Positions 1 through 7,542 of a stretch of DNA of 19,542 nt are shown piece after piece. This DNA comes from UBA4655 sp964585575 (GTDB lineage: Bacteria; Planctomycetota; Planctomycetia; Pirellulales; UBA1268), in the NCBI GenBank assembly GCA_964585575.1, contig CAZPEM010000053.1, positions 1 through 19,542 of the forward strand, given 5' to 3'. Within the stretch, counting starts at the first letter, position 1, and each line of letters opens with the position of its first letter. A program made the translations under genes and the position numbers. The notes beneath the pieces were generated by a model. It did not search any database. It saw only the letters and a list, made by a program, of their open reading frames with translations, and had not been told where the DNA came from.

Positions 1-184
1 CGTCGGCGTCGCCGGCCTCCTCGGCGACCTCGCGGAGTCGTTCCTGAAGCGGGAACTCGGGGCGAAGGATTCCGGCCATGCGCTCGCCGCCCTCGGCGGA
101 GTGCTCGATCTGGCCGATTCCCTGCTCCTGGCGGCTCCGGTCGCGTGGATTCTGTGGGTCGTGAGGCTTCCGATCCCCGTTTAA
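1..184 (+). CDS. cdsA: Phosphatidate cytidylyltransferase, C-terminal fragment
   Basis: Only the last 60 codons are in the window; the frame is open from base 2 and stops at TAA 182-184. The piece contains GDLAESFLKRELGAKDSG followed by GGVLDLADSLL. This matches the CdsA signature, in which a G-D-L-x-E-S-x-x-K-R segment is followed by K-D-S-G and then a GG-[IV]-L-D-x-x-D-S segment carrying the metal-binding Asp pair. The fragment ends in a hydrophobic helix. CdsA makes CDP-diacylglycerol from phosphatidate and CTP in the inner membrane, the branch point of phospholipid synthesis. The usual PGHGG is here AALGG, a small departure. phoH begins about 48 bases downstream on the same strand. The family call is well supported by the signature; the start and N-terminal membrane helices lie outside the window. 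Confidence 0.85.
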   Translation, partial: VGVAGLLGDLAESFLKRELGAKDSGHALAALGGVLDLADSLLLAAPVAWILWVVRLPIPV

Positions 185-232
185 TTACGGCCTCGGGCAA
201 GCCCCACGGCCCGGGTGGTATGCTTTCCTACC

Positions 233-1198
233 ATGTCCCGCACGACCATTTCGGTGGTCGACTCGAAGAGGCTACTCAGCATCTTCGGGCCGAGAGACCA
301 GCATCTGCGACGCATCCGTGCGGCGCTGGGGGTCGGCGTGTCGGCCCGCAACGACTGCATCCACATCGAGGGCGACGAGCCTGCCGTCGTCCGGGCGACC
401 GAGGTCTTCGAGCAGCTCGAGCGGATCGCCCGGGAGCACGGCTCGGTGGACCAGGCCGACGTCGCGTCGCTCCTGTCGGCGGCGACCGGCGGAGAGCCGC
501 CCGTGGTCCACGAGCCGATCGAGGTCCACCGGCCGGGGAAGCAGGTCGTGCCGCGGTCGAAGGGCCAGGCCGAGTTCGTCGAGGCGATCCGGCGACACGA
601 CGTCGTGGTGTGCGCGGGGCCGGCCGGCAGCGGAAAGACATTCCTCGCCGTGGCGATGGCCGTGTCGATGCTGAGGGCCGAGCGGGTCCGCAAGATCGTG
701 CTCGTCAGGCCGGCGGTGGAGGCGGGTGAGAGCCTCGGCTACCTGCCGGGCGACCTCCAGGCCAAGATCAATCCCTACCTGCGGCCGCTGCTCGACGCGC
801 TGCGTGAGATGATGGACTATGAGCTCGTGAAGCGGCTCACCGAGCAGGACGTGATCGAGATGATTCCGCTGGCCTACATGCGAGGCCGCACGCTCAACCA
901 CGCGTTCATCATCCTCGACGAGGCCCAGAACACGACCGTGTCGCAGATGAAGATGTTTCTCACGCGGCTGGGCACGGGCTCGAAGATGGTGATCTCGGGC
1001 GACACGACGCAGATCGACCTGCCGCCGAACCGGCGAAGCGGCCTGATCGACGCGATGAACAGGCTCGAGGGGGTGAACGGCTGCCGTCGCGTGCAACTCG
1101 GAGGAGGAGACATCGTCCGTCATCCGCTCGTGCAGCGGATCGTGGAGGCGTACGACGATGCGCAGGAGGACGAGCCCCGTCGCAGCCGCAAGGGCTGA
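233..1198 (+). CDS. phoH: PhoH-family P-loop ATPase (YbeZ-like)
   Basis: A 321-residue PhoH/YbeZ-type ATPase. The N-terminal 100 residues form a KH-like region (RDQHLRRIRAALGV) typical of the family. The ATPase domain follows, with Walker A GPAGSGKT at residues 119-126, Walker B FIILDEAQN at about 215-223 with D219 and E220, a sensor-like SGDTTQIDLP segment, and a C-terminal IVRHPLVQRIVEAY motif. These proteins are cytoplasmic NTPases, often linked to YbeY in rRNA maturation and RNA metabolism; the exact substrate is not settled. ATG 233 was chosen because family members begin just before the TISV segment. An in-frame GTG at 215 would add six unlikely residues. There is no clear Shine-Dalgarno. 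A TATGCT at 219-224 sits right before the start, so a leaderless transcript is possible. The length is normal. Confidence 0.92.
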   Translation: MSRTTISVVDSKRLLSIFGPRDQHLRRIRAALGVGVSARNDCIHIEGDEPAVVRATEVFEQLERIAREHGSVDQADVASLLSAATGGEPPVVHEPIEVHRPGKQVVPRSKGQAEFVEAIRRHDVVVCAGPAGSGKTFLAVAMAVSMLRAERVRKIVLVRPAVEAGESLGYLPGDLQAKINPYLRPLLDALREMMDYELVKRLTEQDVIEMIPLAYMRGRTLNHAFIILDEAQNTTVSQMKMFLTRLGTGSKMVISGDTTQIDLPPNRRSGLIDAMNRLEGVNGCRRVQLGGGDIVRHPLVQRIVEAYDDAQEDEPRRSRKG

Positions 1199-1219
1199 GC
1201 CGCTCCGGGGGCCAAACGC

Positions 1220-3697
1220 ATGCCGATCGCACCGTCATCCTTCCGACGCAGGGCCCGCCGCGGCGGCTCCGTCGACGCGCCCGTCGGGTTCGTGGGCGGC
1301 CTCATCGAGCGACTCCAGGAATCCGAGGTGCTGCTGAGGCTGTCGCTGTGCGGCGTCGCGGCCGTGCTGCTCCTGATCCTGCTGAAGGGCTGGGAGCCAC
1401 CGTTCGCGTTCCGCGAGGGCTCGATCGCCCCGCGGGGCATCGTGTCTCGGGTGCCTTTCGAACGACCCGATCCCGACCGAACGCGGGCGGCACAGGAACG
1501 GGCCGCGAGCCAGGTTCGCGTCGTCTACGCGCAGGACAAGGCCCCGATCGTGCGACTGCGAGACGGTCTCAAGAACCGGGTCGCCGAGGTGGCGGCCGCC
1601 ACGACGCTCACGAAGGCCTCGCAGCCGGTCTGGGCGGAGTTCGCCCCCGAGACCTCCGATCTCCTCCCGTTCCTCGCCGATCAGCCCGAACCACAGACGA
1701 ACCCCGCGGGCGGCGACAAGGCCGCGTCGGAGCCGCCGGCCGCAGGCGCGAAGGAAGCGGCGGCGGAGGCCCGTCAAGGCGGCGACAAGGAGCCGAAGAA
1801 CGAGTCGGCCGCCGCCCAGACCGACGCCGACGGCCGCGCAGCGTCGGCCACGAAGCCATCCCCCGATCCCGCGATCGCGAAGCGTCTCGCCGACGCCGAG
1901 GCGGCCTTCGCGGTGTTCCGCGCCAAGATCGACACGAAGGAAAAGCTCGTCGACTTCGACAAGGCCGTCGATCGCGGCTTCGCCGTGACCGAGCGGGCAG
2001 GCGTGCTCGAGAAGATCCAGCATGGAATCGACGAAGGCAGCCAGACGGAAATCGACGTTCACCCCGTCGGCAACGTCACGGAGATCACCCGCGAGCAGGT
2101 GGCGAACGTGCTCATGGGAGAGGCGAAGGTGCGGCTGCGGGCGAGGCTCGCCGAGGAGCTCGGGGAAGGGCCGTTCCTGCAGCGGATCATCGGGTGGATC
2201 GAGCCGAAGCTGACCGGTTCGCTCGAAATCGACCGGGATTCAACGGCCCGTGCGAAGAAGGAGGCGATCGAGAAGACGCCGACGCAATACGTGCGGTACG
2301 CGGCCGGGGACGTGCTCGTGCCACCGGGGAGTCCCGTGTCGGAAGAGGAACTGAAGCTGCTCAAACGTGAGCATGCGGAGTTCATCCAGCAGTCGGAGAC
2401 GTGGCAGAAGCTCGTGCGGGCCGCATCGATCTTCGGGCTGTTCGTCGCGATGTTCACGCTCTCCGGGTTCTACATCCATCTCCACCACCGCGAGGTGCTC
2501 GAGGATCTGGGCCACGTTGCGACGCTCCTGGGACTCTCGGTCGGCACCATCGTGATCTGCCTGTTGTCGGCGGACGATTCCTGGCAGGCGGAGATCGTGC
2601 CCTTGCTCGTCTTCGCGATGACCGTGGCCATCGCGTACGACGAGGATCTCGCGCTGCTCCTGGCCGCGGAGGCGGCGCTCGTGCTCGTAGTCGGGCTCGG
2701 GCGTACGCTCGCCGACTACGTGACACTGACGGCCGCGAGCGCCGCGACGATCTTCTGGATGGGAAGGATCCGCAGCCGCAGCAAGCTCATCTACGTCGGC
2801 CTCTGGGCGGCCGTCGTCGCGTTTCTCACCTACGTCGGCACGAGCCTGCTGAGGGAGCGGCCGGTCGATTCGCAGCTGATCTACGAGGCGGCGAGGGTCG
2901 GCGTCTGGACGCTCCTGGCAGGATTCTTGATGACCGGTCTCCTGCCGTTCATCGAGCGGGCTTTCGGCGTGCTGACCGATCTGAGCCTGCTCGAGATCGG
3001 CGACGTGGCCCATCCGCTCCTCCAGGAGCTCGTGAGGAGAGCCCCCGGAACCTACAACCACTCGATCAACGTCGCGAGCATCGGCGAGGCGGCGGCGGAA
3101 GCGATCGGGGCCCGGGGGCTGCTCGTCCGGGTTGGAGCCTACTTCCACGACATCGGCAAGATGCTGAAGCCGGCCTACTTCGTGGAGAACCAGGGGCAGC
3201 AGGGAAACCGGCACGAGTCGCTCGTTCCGGCCATGAGCACGCTCATCATCATCGCGCACGTGAAGGAGGGGGCCGAGCTCGCGCGGCAACACCGGCTGCC
3301 CCAGCCGATCGTCGACCTGATCCTCGAGCATCATGGGACGACGCTCGTCGAATACTTCTACCGCCGCGCCGCGGCCCAGTCGCAGGCCGACCCGAACGGC
3401 TCCGACGTGGACGAGCAGAGCTACCGCTACCCCGGGCCGAAGCCCAGCTCCCGGGAAAGCGCCGTCATGATGCTCTCCGACGCCGTCGAGAGCGCGAGCC
3501 GCACGCTCACCGAACCGACACCGGCCCGCATCGCGAGCCTCGTTCACGAGCTGGCGATGAAGCGGCTCCTCGACGGGCAGTTCGACGAGTGCGGACTCAC
3601 CCTCGAAGAGCTCGAACTCATCGAGCAGAGCCTCGTGAAGAGTCTCACCGCCGTCTATCACGGTCGGGTGAAGTACCCGGATCAGAGAACGGCATGA
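1220..3697 (+). CDS. 7TM-HD family phosphohydrolase (PgpH/YqfF-like)
   Basis: An 825-residue membrane protein. A first transmembrane segment lies at about 37-57, followed by a large extracytoplasmic 7TMR-HDED-type domain to about residue 395. A block of about seven hydrophobic helices spans roughly 400-585, and a cytoplasmic HD domain follows. HD-domain residues include H614 (TYNHS), H643-D644 (YFHDIGKMLKP), the PAYFVENQ motif, H680, H704/H705 (LEHHGTT) and a later Asp in MLSDAVESASRT. This is the arrangement of PgpH, a cyclic-di-AMP phosphodiesterase characterised in Listeria. The c-di-AMP substrate is inferred here, and no cyclase is in the window. Residues about 155-225 are an Ala/Lys/Glu/Pro-rich, probably disordered insertion. 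The gene sits between phoH and ybeY, as in many Firmicutes. Its TGA overlaps the ybeY ATG (ATGA 3694-3697), implying coupled translation. Confidence 0.9.
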   Translation: MPIAPSSFRRRARRGGSVDAPVGFVGGLIERLQESEVLLRLSLCGVAAVLLLILLKGWEPPFAFREGSIAPRGIVSRVPFERPDPDRTRAAQERAASQVRVVYAQDKAPIVRLRDGLKNRVAEVAAATTLTKASQPVWAEFAPETSDLLPFLADQPEPQTNPAGGDKAASEPPAAGAKEAAAEARQGGDKEPKNESAAAQTDADGRAASATKPSPDPAIAKRLADAEAAFAVFRAKIDTKEKLVDFDKAVDRGFAVTERAGVLEKIQHGIDEGSQTEIDVHPVGNVTEITREQVANVLMGEAKVRLRARLAEELGEGPFLQRIIGWIEPKLTGSLEIDRDSTARAKKEAIEKTPTQYVRYAAGDVLVPPGSPVSEEELKLLKREHAEFIQQSETWQKLVRAASIFGLFVAMFTLSGFYIHLHHREVLEDLGHVATLLGLSVGTIVICLLSADDSWQAEIVPLLVFAMTVAIAYDEDLALLLAAEAALVLVVGLGRTLADYVTLTAASAATIFWMGRIRSRSKLIYVGLWAAVVAFLTYVGTSLLRERPVDSQLIYEAARVGVWTLLAGFLMTGLLPFIERAFGVLTDLSLLEIGDVAHPLLQELVRRAPGTYNHSINVASIGEAAAEAIGARGLLVRVGAYFHDIGKMLKPAYFVENQGQQGNRHESLVPAMSTLIIIAHVKEGAELARQHRLPQPIVDLILEHHGTTLVEYFYRRAAAQSQADPNGSDVDEQSYRYPGPKPSSRESAVMMLSDAVESASRTLTEPTPARIASLVHELAMKRLLDGQFDECGLTLEELELIEQSLVKSLTAVYHGRVKYPDQRTA

Positions 3698-4185
3698 CCG
3701 CCGCCCACGGAAGGCATCGGCCTGCCATCACGGTCGATATCAGTGATCGGCAGACCGCGCTGCGGGTTTCCCCGAGGAGCCTGCAGCGGATCGTGCGGGA
3801 CGTGCTCGCCTTCGAGGGGATCGACGCCGCGGAAATCTGCATCCGACTCGTGGGCGATCGGTCGATGGCGATGCTCAACCGACGTTGGCTATCGCACGAG
3901 GGGCCAACGGACGTGATCACGTTTCCGTTGTCGGACGAGAACGAGGCCGTGCTCGTCGGCGACATCGTCGTCAGCACCGAGACGGCGAGGCGTGTCGCCG
4001 GCGAGCTGGGATGGCCGGCCCGTCACGAACTGGCCTATTACGTGGTGCATGGACTGCTCCACCTGGCCGGATACGATGATCGGACGCCGACGGACCGGCG
4101 GGCGATGCGGGCCCGCGAGAAGCTCGCGATGCGGGCGGCCGGGCTTCCGGTGGCACCCCGAGCGACCAACCCACGAAGAGCATGA
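3694..4185 (+). CDS. ybeY: Endoribonuclease YbeY (rRNA maturation factor)
   Basis: A 163-residue UPF0054/YbeY protein, the usual length. YbeY is a zinc-dependent endoribonuclease that acts in 16S rRNA 3' processing and 70S quality control. Visible family marks are the NRRWLSHEGPTDVITFP segment (about 62-78), the VGDIVVSTETA strand, and the metal motif HGLLHLAGYDD at 119-129. Zinc ligands H119 and H123 are present. The third position, His in most YbeY proteins (GYDH), is Asp129 here. Metzincin-type enzymes with Asp at that position exist, so activity is plausible. The start at ATG 3694 overlaps the upstream stop by four bases. The stop also overlaps the next gene's ATG (4182-4185), so the gene is coupled at both ends. 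The phoH-ybeY-corC order supports a role in ribosome or RNA quality control. Confidence 0.93.
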   Translation: MTAAHGRHRPAITVDISDRQTALRVSPRSLQRIVRDVLAFEGIDAAEICIRLVGDRSMAMLNRRWLSHEGPTDVITFPLSDENEAVLVGDIVVSTETARRVAGELGWPARHELAYYVVHGLLHLAGYDDRTPTDRRAMRAREKLAMRAAGLPVAPRATNPRRA

Positions 4186-5474
4186 TGAACACGGCCGCCA
4201 GCGGTGGAGTCGAATTCGCCGCCCTCATGCTCGCCCTGGCGATGGTCGCGGCCGTGATCGCGAGGGCGGCTCGCGGCTCGCGGCGGCATGTGCTGCAGGA
4301 GCTCTGTCGGCAACTCGGGCGGCCGGAACGATTCGACCAGATCAACGATTCGAGCGAGACGATCGCGTTCTTCGCCGCGACGGTCGTCGTCGTGACGACC
4401 GTCGCGGCCACGGTCTCCGTGTCGGGCTGGGCCTCGGCTTGGCAGACCGAAACTGCATGGCCGGCGGCGGCGATCGGCGTGACCGCCGCCTGGACGGGCA
4501 TCGCGTGGCTGGCGCTCGTGGTCGTGCCGGTGGTCGTCACGCGGGCGGCGGGCCCGTGGATCATGATCGCCTCGTGGCCGGTCTTCCGGCCGCTCGTGGG
4601 CCTGCTCGGCCCGCTCGTGTCGACGCTCGCGAGGGCGTCGAAGCTTCTCGGAACGCGGCTCGATGCCTCCTCGGAGGCCGTGGAAGCCCCGATCGGCAGC
4701 GAACTGAAGATGGTGGTCGACGAGGCGCACCGCGAGGGCAGGCTCGAAGCTGGGGCCCGCGCGATGCTCGAGGGGGTGATCGACCTCGACGAGGTCCGTG
4801 TCGGCGGGATCATGACGACCAGGACGGGCATGGTCACGATCCCGCTGTCGATGCCCTGGGACGAGATCGTCCGCGTCGTCTCCGAGAGCGGCCACACTCG
4901 GATTCCGGTTTGGGACAAGTCGCCCGACGACGTCGTCGGAATCCTCCACTCGCGGGAACTCCTCGGGGAGCTGTGCAAGCCGGCGGCGGAGCGACGGACC
5001 GAGCTGCGGCCGCTTCTGAGGCCCCCCTACTTCGTGCCGGAGTCGAAAAGCGTGCTGAAGCTCCTCCGGGAGTTCCAGCGGACGTGCACGCATCTCGCCG
5101 TCGTCACGGACGAGTATGGCGGCGTGGCGGGCCTCGTCACGATCGAGGACGCCCTCGAGGAGATCGTGGGCGAGATCGCCGACGAGCACGACGATGCCGT
5201 GAGCGACGGGATACGGACGCTCTCGCCCGAGTCGTGCGAGGTGCGGGCGCAGGTGCGGATCTCGGAACTCAACGAACGCATGGGGCTGCGGCTCCCCGAG
5301 GAGACCGACTTCGAAACCGTGGGCGGATTCGTGTTCCACCACGCGGGCCGCATTCCGCAGGCGGGCGAGAGAATCGAGATCGACGGCGTCGTGATGGAGG
5401 TGCTCTCGGCGAGTCGAAGCCGGATCGACTGGGTGAGGGTGGAGCGGCGTCGAGGCGACGGCGATCCAGGGTGA
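4182..5474 (+). CDS. CBS-domain membrane protein, CNNM/CorC (YbeX/HlyC) family
   Basis: A 430-residue protein. The N-terminal half has hydrophobic segments at about 8-29, 60-82, 92-120 and 124-150, fitting a DUF21/CNNM-type membrane region. A tandem CBS pair follows. CBS1 is at about 200-260 (RVGGIMTTRTGMVTIP, then GHTRIPVWDKSPDDVVGIL). CBS2 is at about 270-335 (PYFVPESKSV, then HLAVVTDEYGGVAGLVTIED). A CorC/HlyC C-terminal domain lies at about 345-425 (ETDFETVGGFVFHHAGRIP). Family members are implicated in Mg2+/Co2+ transport or resistance, and the CBS pair usually senses adenine nucleotides. The transport role is inferred from the family. The start overlaps the ybeY stop (ATGA); a second ATG follows at 4185. 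Position after ybeY matches ybeX in the E. coli ybeZYX operon. The N-terminal region is poorly conserved. Confidence 0.87.
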   Translation: MMNTAASGGVEFAALMLALAMVAAVIARAARGSRRHVLQELCRQLGRPERFDQINDSSETIAFFAATVVVVTTVAATVSVSGWASAWQTETAWPAAAIGVTAAWTGIAWLALVVVPVVVTRAAGPWIMIASWPVFRPLVGLLGPLVSTLARASKLLGTRLDASSEAVEAPIGSELKMVVDEAHREGRLEAGARAMLEGVIDLDEVRVGGIMTTRTGMVTIPLSMPWDEIVRVVSESGHTRIPVWDKSPDDVVGILHSRELLGELCKPAAERRTELRPLLRPPYFVPESKSVLKLLREFQRTCTHLAVVTDEYGGVAGLVTIEDALEEIVGEIADEHDDAVSDGIRTLSPESCEVRAQVRISELNERMGLRLPEETDFETVGGFVFHHAGRIPQAGERIEIDGVVMEVLSASRSRIDWVRVERRRGDGDPG

Positions 5475-5477
5475 CCC

Positions 5478-7529
5478 ATGATGCCGGTGAAGAGCCTGGC
5501 GATCGTGCTGCGAACGGTCCCCTTCGGAGAGACCAGCTGCGTCGTCACGCTCTTGACCCGCGAGTTCGGCAAGCTGCGAGGTCTGGCGAAGGGAGCGTGG
5601 CGGCCCAAGAGTGGCTTCGACGCCGCCCTTGACCTCCTTTCCATCTGTGAGGTACTCGTCCTCCGCAAATCCTCCGGCGGCCTGGACCTGGTCACCGAGG
5701 CGAGCCTGGAGCGTCGTTTCCGCGTGGAGGACCTGTTCTCCTTCCATGCAGCGCTTCATCTCGCCGAAGTGGTCGACGGGCTCACCGCCGAAGGCGATCC
5801 GCACGCGGAGTTGTTCGATGCCGTCGCGACAGCGCTCACCGAGCTTTCCGCCCGCCCGGAGCCCGCATTGCCGGGCCCCTCTCCAGCCGGCCGGCAGGCG
5901 GCCGACCACCGCGGCCGCGCGGCCGCCGTGCTCGCCCGCACGGAGCTCGCGATCCTTCGCCTTCTCGGCCACGGACCGTCGCTACGGCGGTGCGCCGCCT
6001 GTCGCGGCGCCGTCGAGCCGGGCCCGCGATTCAGTTTCGGCATGCTCGACGGCGGCCTGCTCTGCCCTCGGTGTCGGCGGGGCAGACGGTCTGTGGTCTC
6101 GATCTCGGGTGCCGTCCTCGACGCGATGCGGAGGCTCGAGACGGATCCGGGCGGCATCCGCGAGATGCCCGAGGGAGTCGCCGGAGAGCTGCGCGCCGTG
6201 ATGAACACCCTCTTCTCGCACCTGCTCGAACGCCGCCTGCGGGTCGCGCCGAGGCTCACCGTCGCCCGATCGTTCGGCCCGCTGCTCATCGCGATGAGCC
6301 TCGCCGTGTCCGGCTGCGCCAGCTTCAAGACGCCGACGTGGCCCTGGGGATCGCAGGCGGCGGTCGACGCGGCGGCGGAGCCGGGCGAAGAGTCCGACGT
6401 GATATCGTCCGAGTTCTCCGAGCCCGAGGATCTCGGGTGGGACTACTTCAAGGGGGAGAACATCAAGCGGCGGTGGAAGAAGATGGTCGGCCGCGGCCCC
6501 AACGAGCCGATCGCTCGAAAGGCCCTGGAGGAGGGGGACTCGCTCTTCCGCGAGGGGAAGTACGCCGAGGCGATCCCGAAATACAAGCTCGCCGTCGATC
6601 GCTGGCCCGACTCCGCGATCGAGGAGGACGCGCTCTGGCAACTCGCCGAATGCTACTTCTTCCTCGACAAGTACCCGAAGGCCGAGGACTGCTACGACGA
6701 CCTCGTCAAGAAATTCGCCAACACGAGGCACCTCGACCGGATCGCCCAGCGGCAGTTCGTCATCGCGGACTACTGGCTGAAGCTCGACGCGAAGCACGAC
6801 TACTGGACGATCGTGCCGAACCTCGTGGATCGCTCGCGGCCGCTCTTCGACACCCGGGGACGCGCCATCAAGGCCTTCGACCATGTCCGCATCAACGACC
6901 CCCGCGGCCCGCTTGCCGACGACAGCATCATGGCGCAGGCGAACGCCTACTTCCTGAACCGCGAGTGGCTCGACGCCGACTACTATTACGGGCTGCTCCG
7001 CACGGAATACCCCGACAGCGACTTCCTGCTCCAGGCCCACCTGTTCGGGCTCCAGGCGAAGCTGCAGGCCTACCAGGGCCCGGGCTACGAGGGGGGAATT
7101 CTCGAGGAGGCCGAGCTGCTCGCCGATCAGACGCTGGTGCAGTTTCCCGACCGGCTCGTCGGCGAGGAACGGGACCGCGTCATGAAGACCCGCGCCGAGG
7201 TCGCGGCCCAGCAGGCGATGCGGCATTGGAGACGGGCCGAGTTCTACGAGAAGGGGCGGCACTACACGTCGGCGCGGATCTACTACGCGCTCATCGCCCG
7301 GGACCAGCCGCAGACGCTCCTGGCATCGCAGGCGAGGGAAAAGCTCCAGACGCTCGCAGGCAAGCAGGACGTCTCCGACGATCCGTTCCCGCTGCTCACC
7401 CGCGTGCTCAACCCCGATTCGCTCAAGGAGGCGGAACTCGACGCCATGGCGGAGGCGGAGACGGTGCAGACCGCCAGCGCCGCCGACAGCTCGCTCGTGC
7501 CGCCGACCGGCACGCCCGCCATCCGCTGA
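5478..7529 (+). CDS. recO: RecO fused in frame to a BamD-like TPR lipoprotein
   Basis: One uninterrupted 683-codon frame. Residues 1 to about 262 are RecO: an N-terminal OB fold (AIVLRTVPFGETSCVVTLLT, then GKLRGLAKGAWRPKS), a helical region and a zinc site with C172, C175, C196 and C199. RecO helps load RecA with RecR at gaps and also anneals strands. Without a stop, the frame continues into a hydrophobic segment ending in the lipobox AVSGC (Cys280). About 400 residues follow, resembling planctomycete BamD-like proteins, with TPR-type helices (ALEEGDSLFREGKYAEAIPKY, ALWQLAECYFFLDKYPKAED). BamD acts in outer-membrane protein assembly, so a cytoplasmic repair protein and a periplasmic lipoprotein share one frame. 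A true fusion, an internal start at 6198/6201, or a sequencing error that removed the recO stop are all possible. The start at 5478 follows the previous stop by three bases, after an AGGGTGA Shine-Dalgarno-like stretch. Confidence 0.85.
   Translation: MMPVKSLAIVLRTVPFGETSCVVTLLTREFGKLRGLAKGAWRPKSGFDAALDLLSICEVLVLRKSSGGLDLVTEASLERRFRVEDLFSFHAALHLAEVVDGLTAEGDPHAELFDAVATALTELSARPEPALPGPSPAGRQAADHRGRAAAVLARTELAILRLLGHGPSLRRCAACRGAVEPGPRFSFGMLDGGLLCPRCRRGRRSVVSISGAVLDAMRRLETDPGGIREMPEGVAGELRAVMNTLFSHLLERRLRVAPRLTVARSFGPLLIAMSLAVSGCASFKTPTWPWGSQAAVDAAAEPGEESDVISSEFSEPEDLGWDYFKGENIKRRWKKMVGRGPNEPIARKALEEGDSLFREGKYAEAIPKYKLAVDRWPDSAIEEDALWQLAECYFFLDKYPKAEDCYDDLVKKFANTRHLDRIAQRQFVIADYWLKLDAKHDYWTIVPNLVDRSRPLFDTRGRAIKAFDHVRINDPRGPLADDSIMAQANAYFLNREWLDADYYYGLLRTEYPDSDFLLQAHLFGLQAKLQAYQGPGYEGGILEEAELLADQTLVQFPDRLVGEERDRVMKTRAEVAAQQAMRHWRRAEFYEKGRHYTSARIYYALIARDQPQTLLASQAREKLQTLAGKQDVSDDPFPLLTRVLNPDSLKEAELDAMAEAETVQTASAADSSLVPPTGTPAIR
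6183..6188 (+). promoter_or_regulatory. Candidate internal ribosome binding site inside the recO frame
   Basis: GGAGAG inside the recO-coding part lies 9 bases before in-frame GTG 6198 and 12 before ATG 6201. It could allow the BamD-like lipoprotein to be made on its own. The short purine motif could occur by chance in high-GC coding sequence. Confidence 0.35.
6201..7529 (+). CDS. Possible nested start: BamD-like outer-membrane lipoprotein
   Basis: This is the downstream part of the recO frame read from an internal ATG (codon 242 of the long ORF); a GTG sits directly before it at 6198. It would give a 442-residue protein. The first 38 residues look like a long lipoprotein signal peptide: Arg-rich n-region (LLERRLRVAPRL), hydrophobic core GPLLIAMSLAV, and lipobox VSGC with the acylated Cys at position 39. 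TPR-like helices follow, matching planctomycete proteins annotated as BamD. The next gene, lptE-like, also encodes an outer-membrane lipoprotein, which fits separate use. GGAGAG at 6183-6188 lies 9 bases before GTG 6198 and 12 before ATG 6201. Whether this product exists apart from RecO cannot be decided from the sequence. It shares the frame with the preceding entry and is not an additional ORF. Confidence 0.5.
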   Translation: MNTLFSHLLERRLRVAPRLTVARSFGPLLIAMSLAVSGCASFKTPTWPWGSQAAVDAAAEPGEESDVISSEFSEPEDLGWDYFKGENIKRRWKKMVGRGPNEPIARKALEEGDSLFREGKYAEAIPKYKLAVDRWPDSAIEEDALWQLAECYFFLDKYPKAEDCYDDLVKKFANTRHLDRIAQRQFVIADYWLKLDAKHDYWTIVPNLVDRSRPLFDTRGRAIKAFDHVRINDPRGPLADDSIMAQANAYFLNREWLDADYYYGLLRTEYPDSDFLLQAHLFGLQAKLQAYQGPGYEGGILEEAELLADQTLVQFPDRLVGEERDRVMKTRAEVAAQQAMRHWRRAEFYEKGRHYTSARIYYALIARDQPQTLLASQAREKLQTLAGKQDVSDDPFPLLTRVLNPDSLKEAELDAMAEAETVQTASAADSSLVPPTGTPAIR

Positions 7530-7530
7530 C

Positions 7531-7535
7531 GGAGG
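7531..7535 (+). promoter_or_regulatory. Shine-Dalgarno of the lptE-like gene
   Basis: GGAGG ends 7 bases before ATG 7543 and begins 2 bases after the preceding TGA. It fixes the start of the downstream lipoprotein gene and supports its being in the same transcript. Confidence 0.7.
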
Positions 7536-7542
7536 TTCGTGC

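Noticed and set aside
215..232. GTG 215 as the phoH start
   Set aside because: The extra residues VCFPT do not fit family N-termini, and ATG 233 matches where homologs begin.
2240..3661. 473-codon open frame on the - strand inside the 7TM-HD gene
   Set aside because: It lies antisense to the HD and transmembrane motifs, which are unambiguous, and has low-complexity charged composition.
4038..5972. 644-codon open frame on the - strand across the CBS-domain gene and recO
   Set aside because: The + strand has clear YbeY, CBS/CorC and RecO motifs in the same place; the reverse frame is Arg/His/Asp-rich with no motif.
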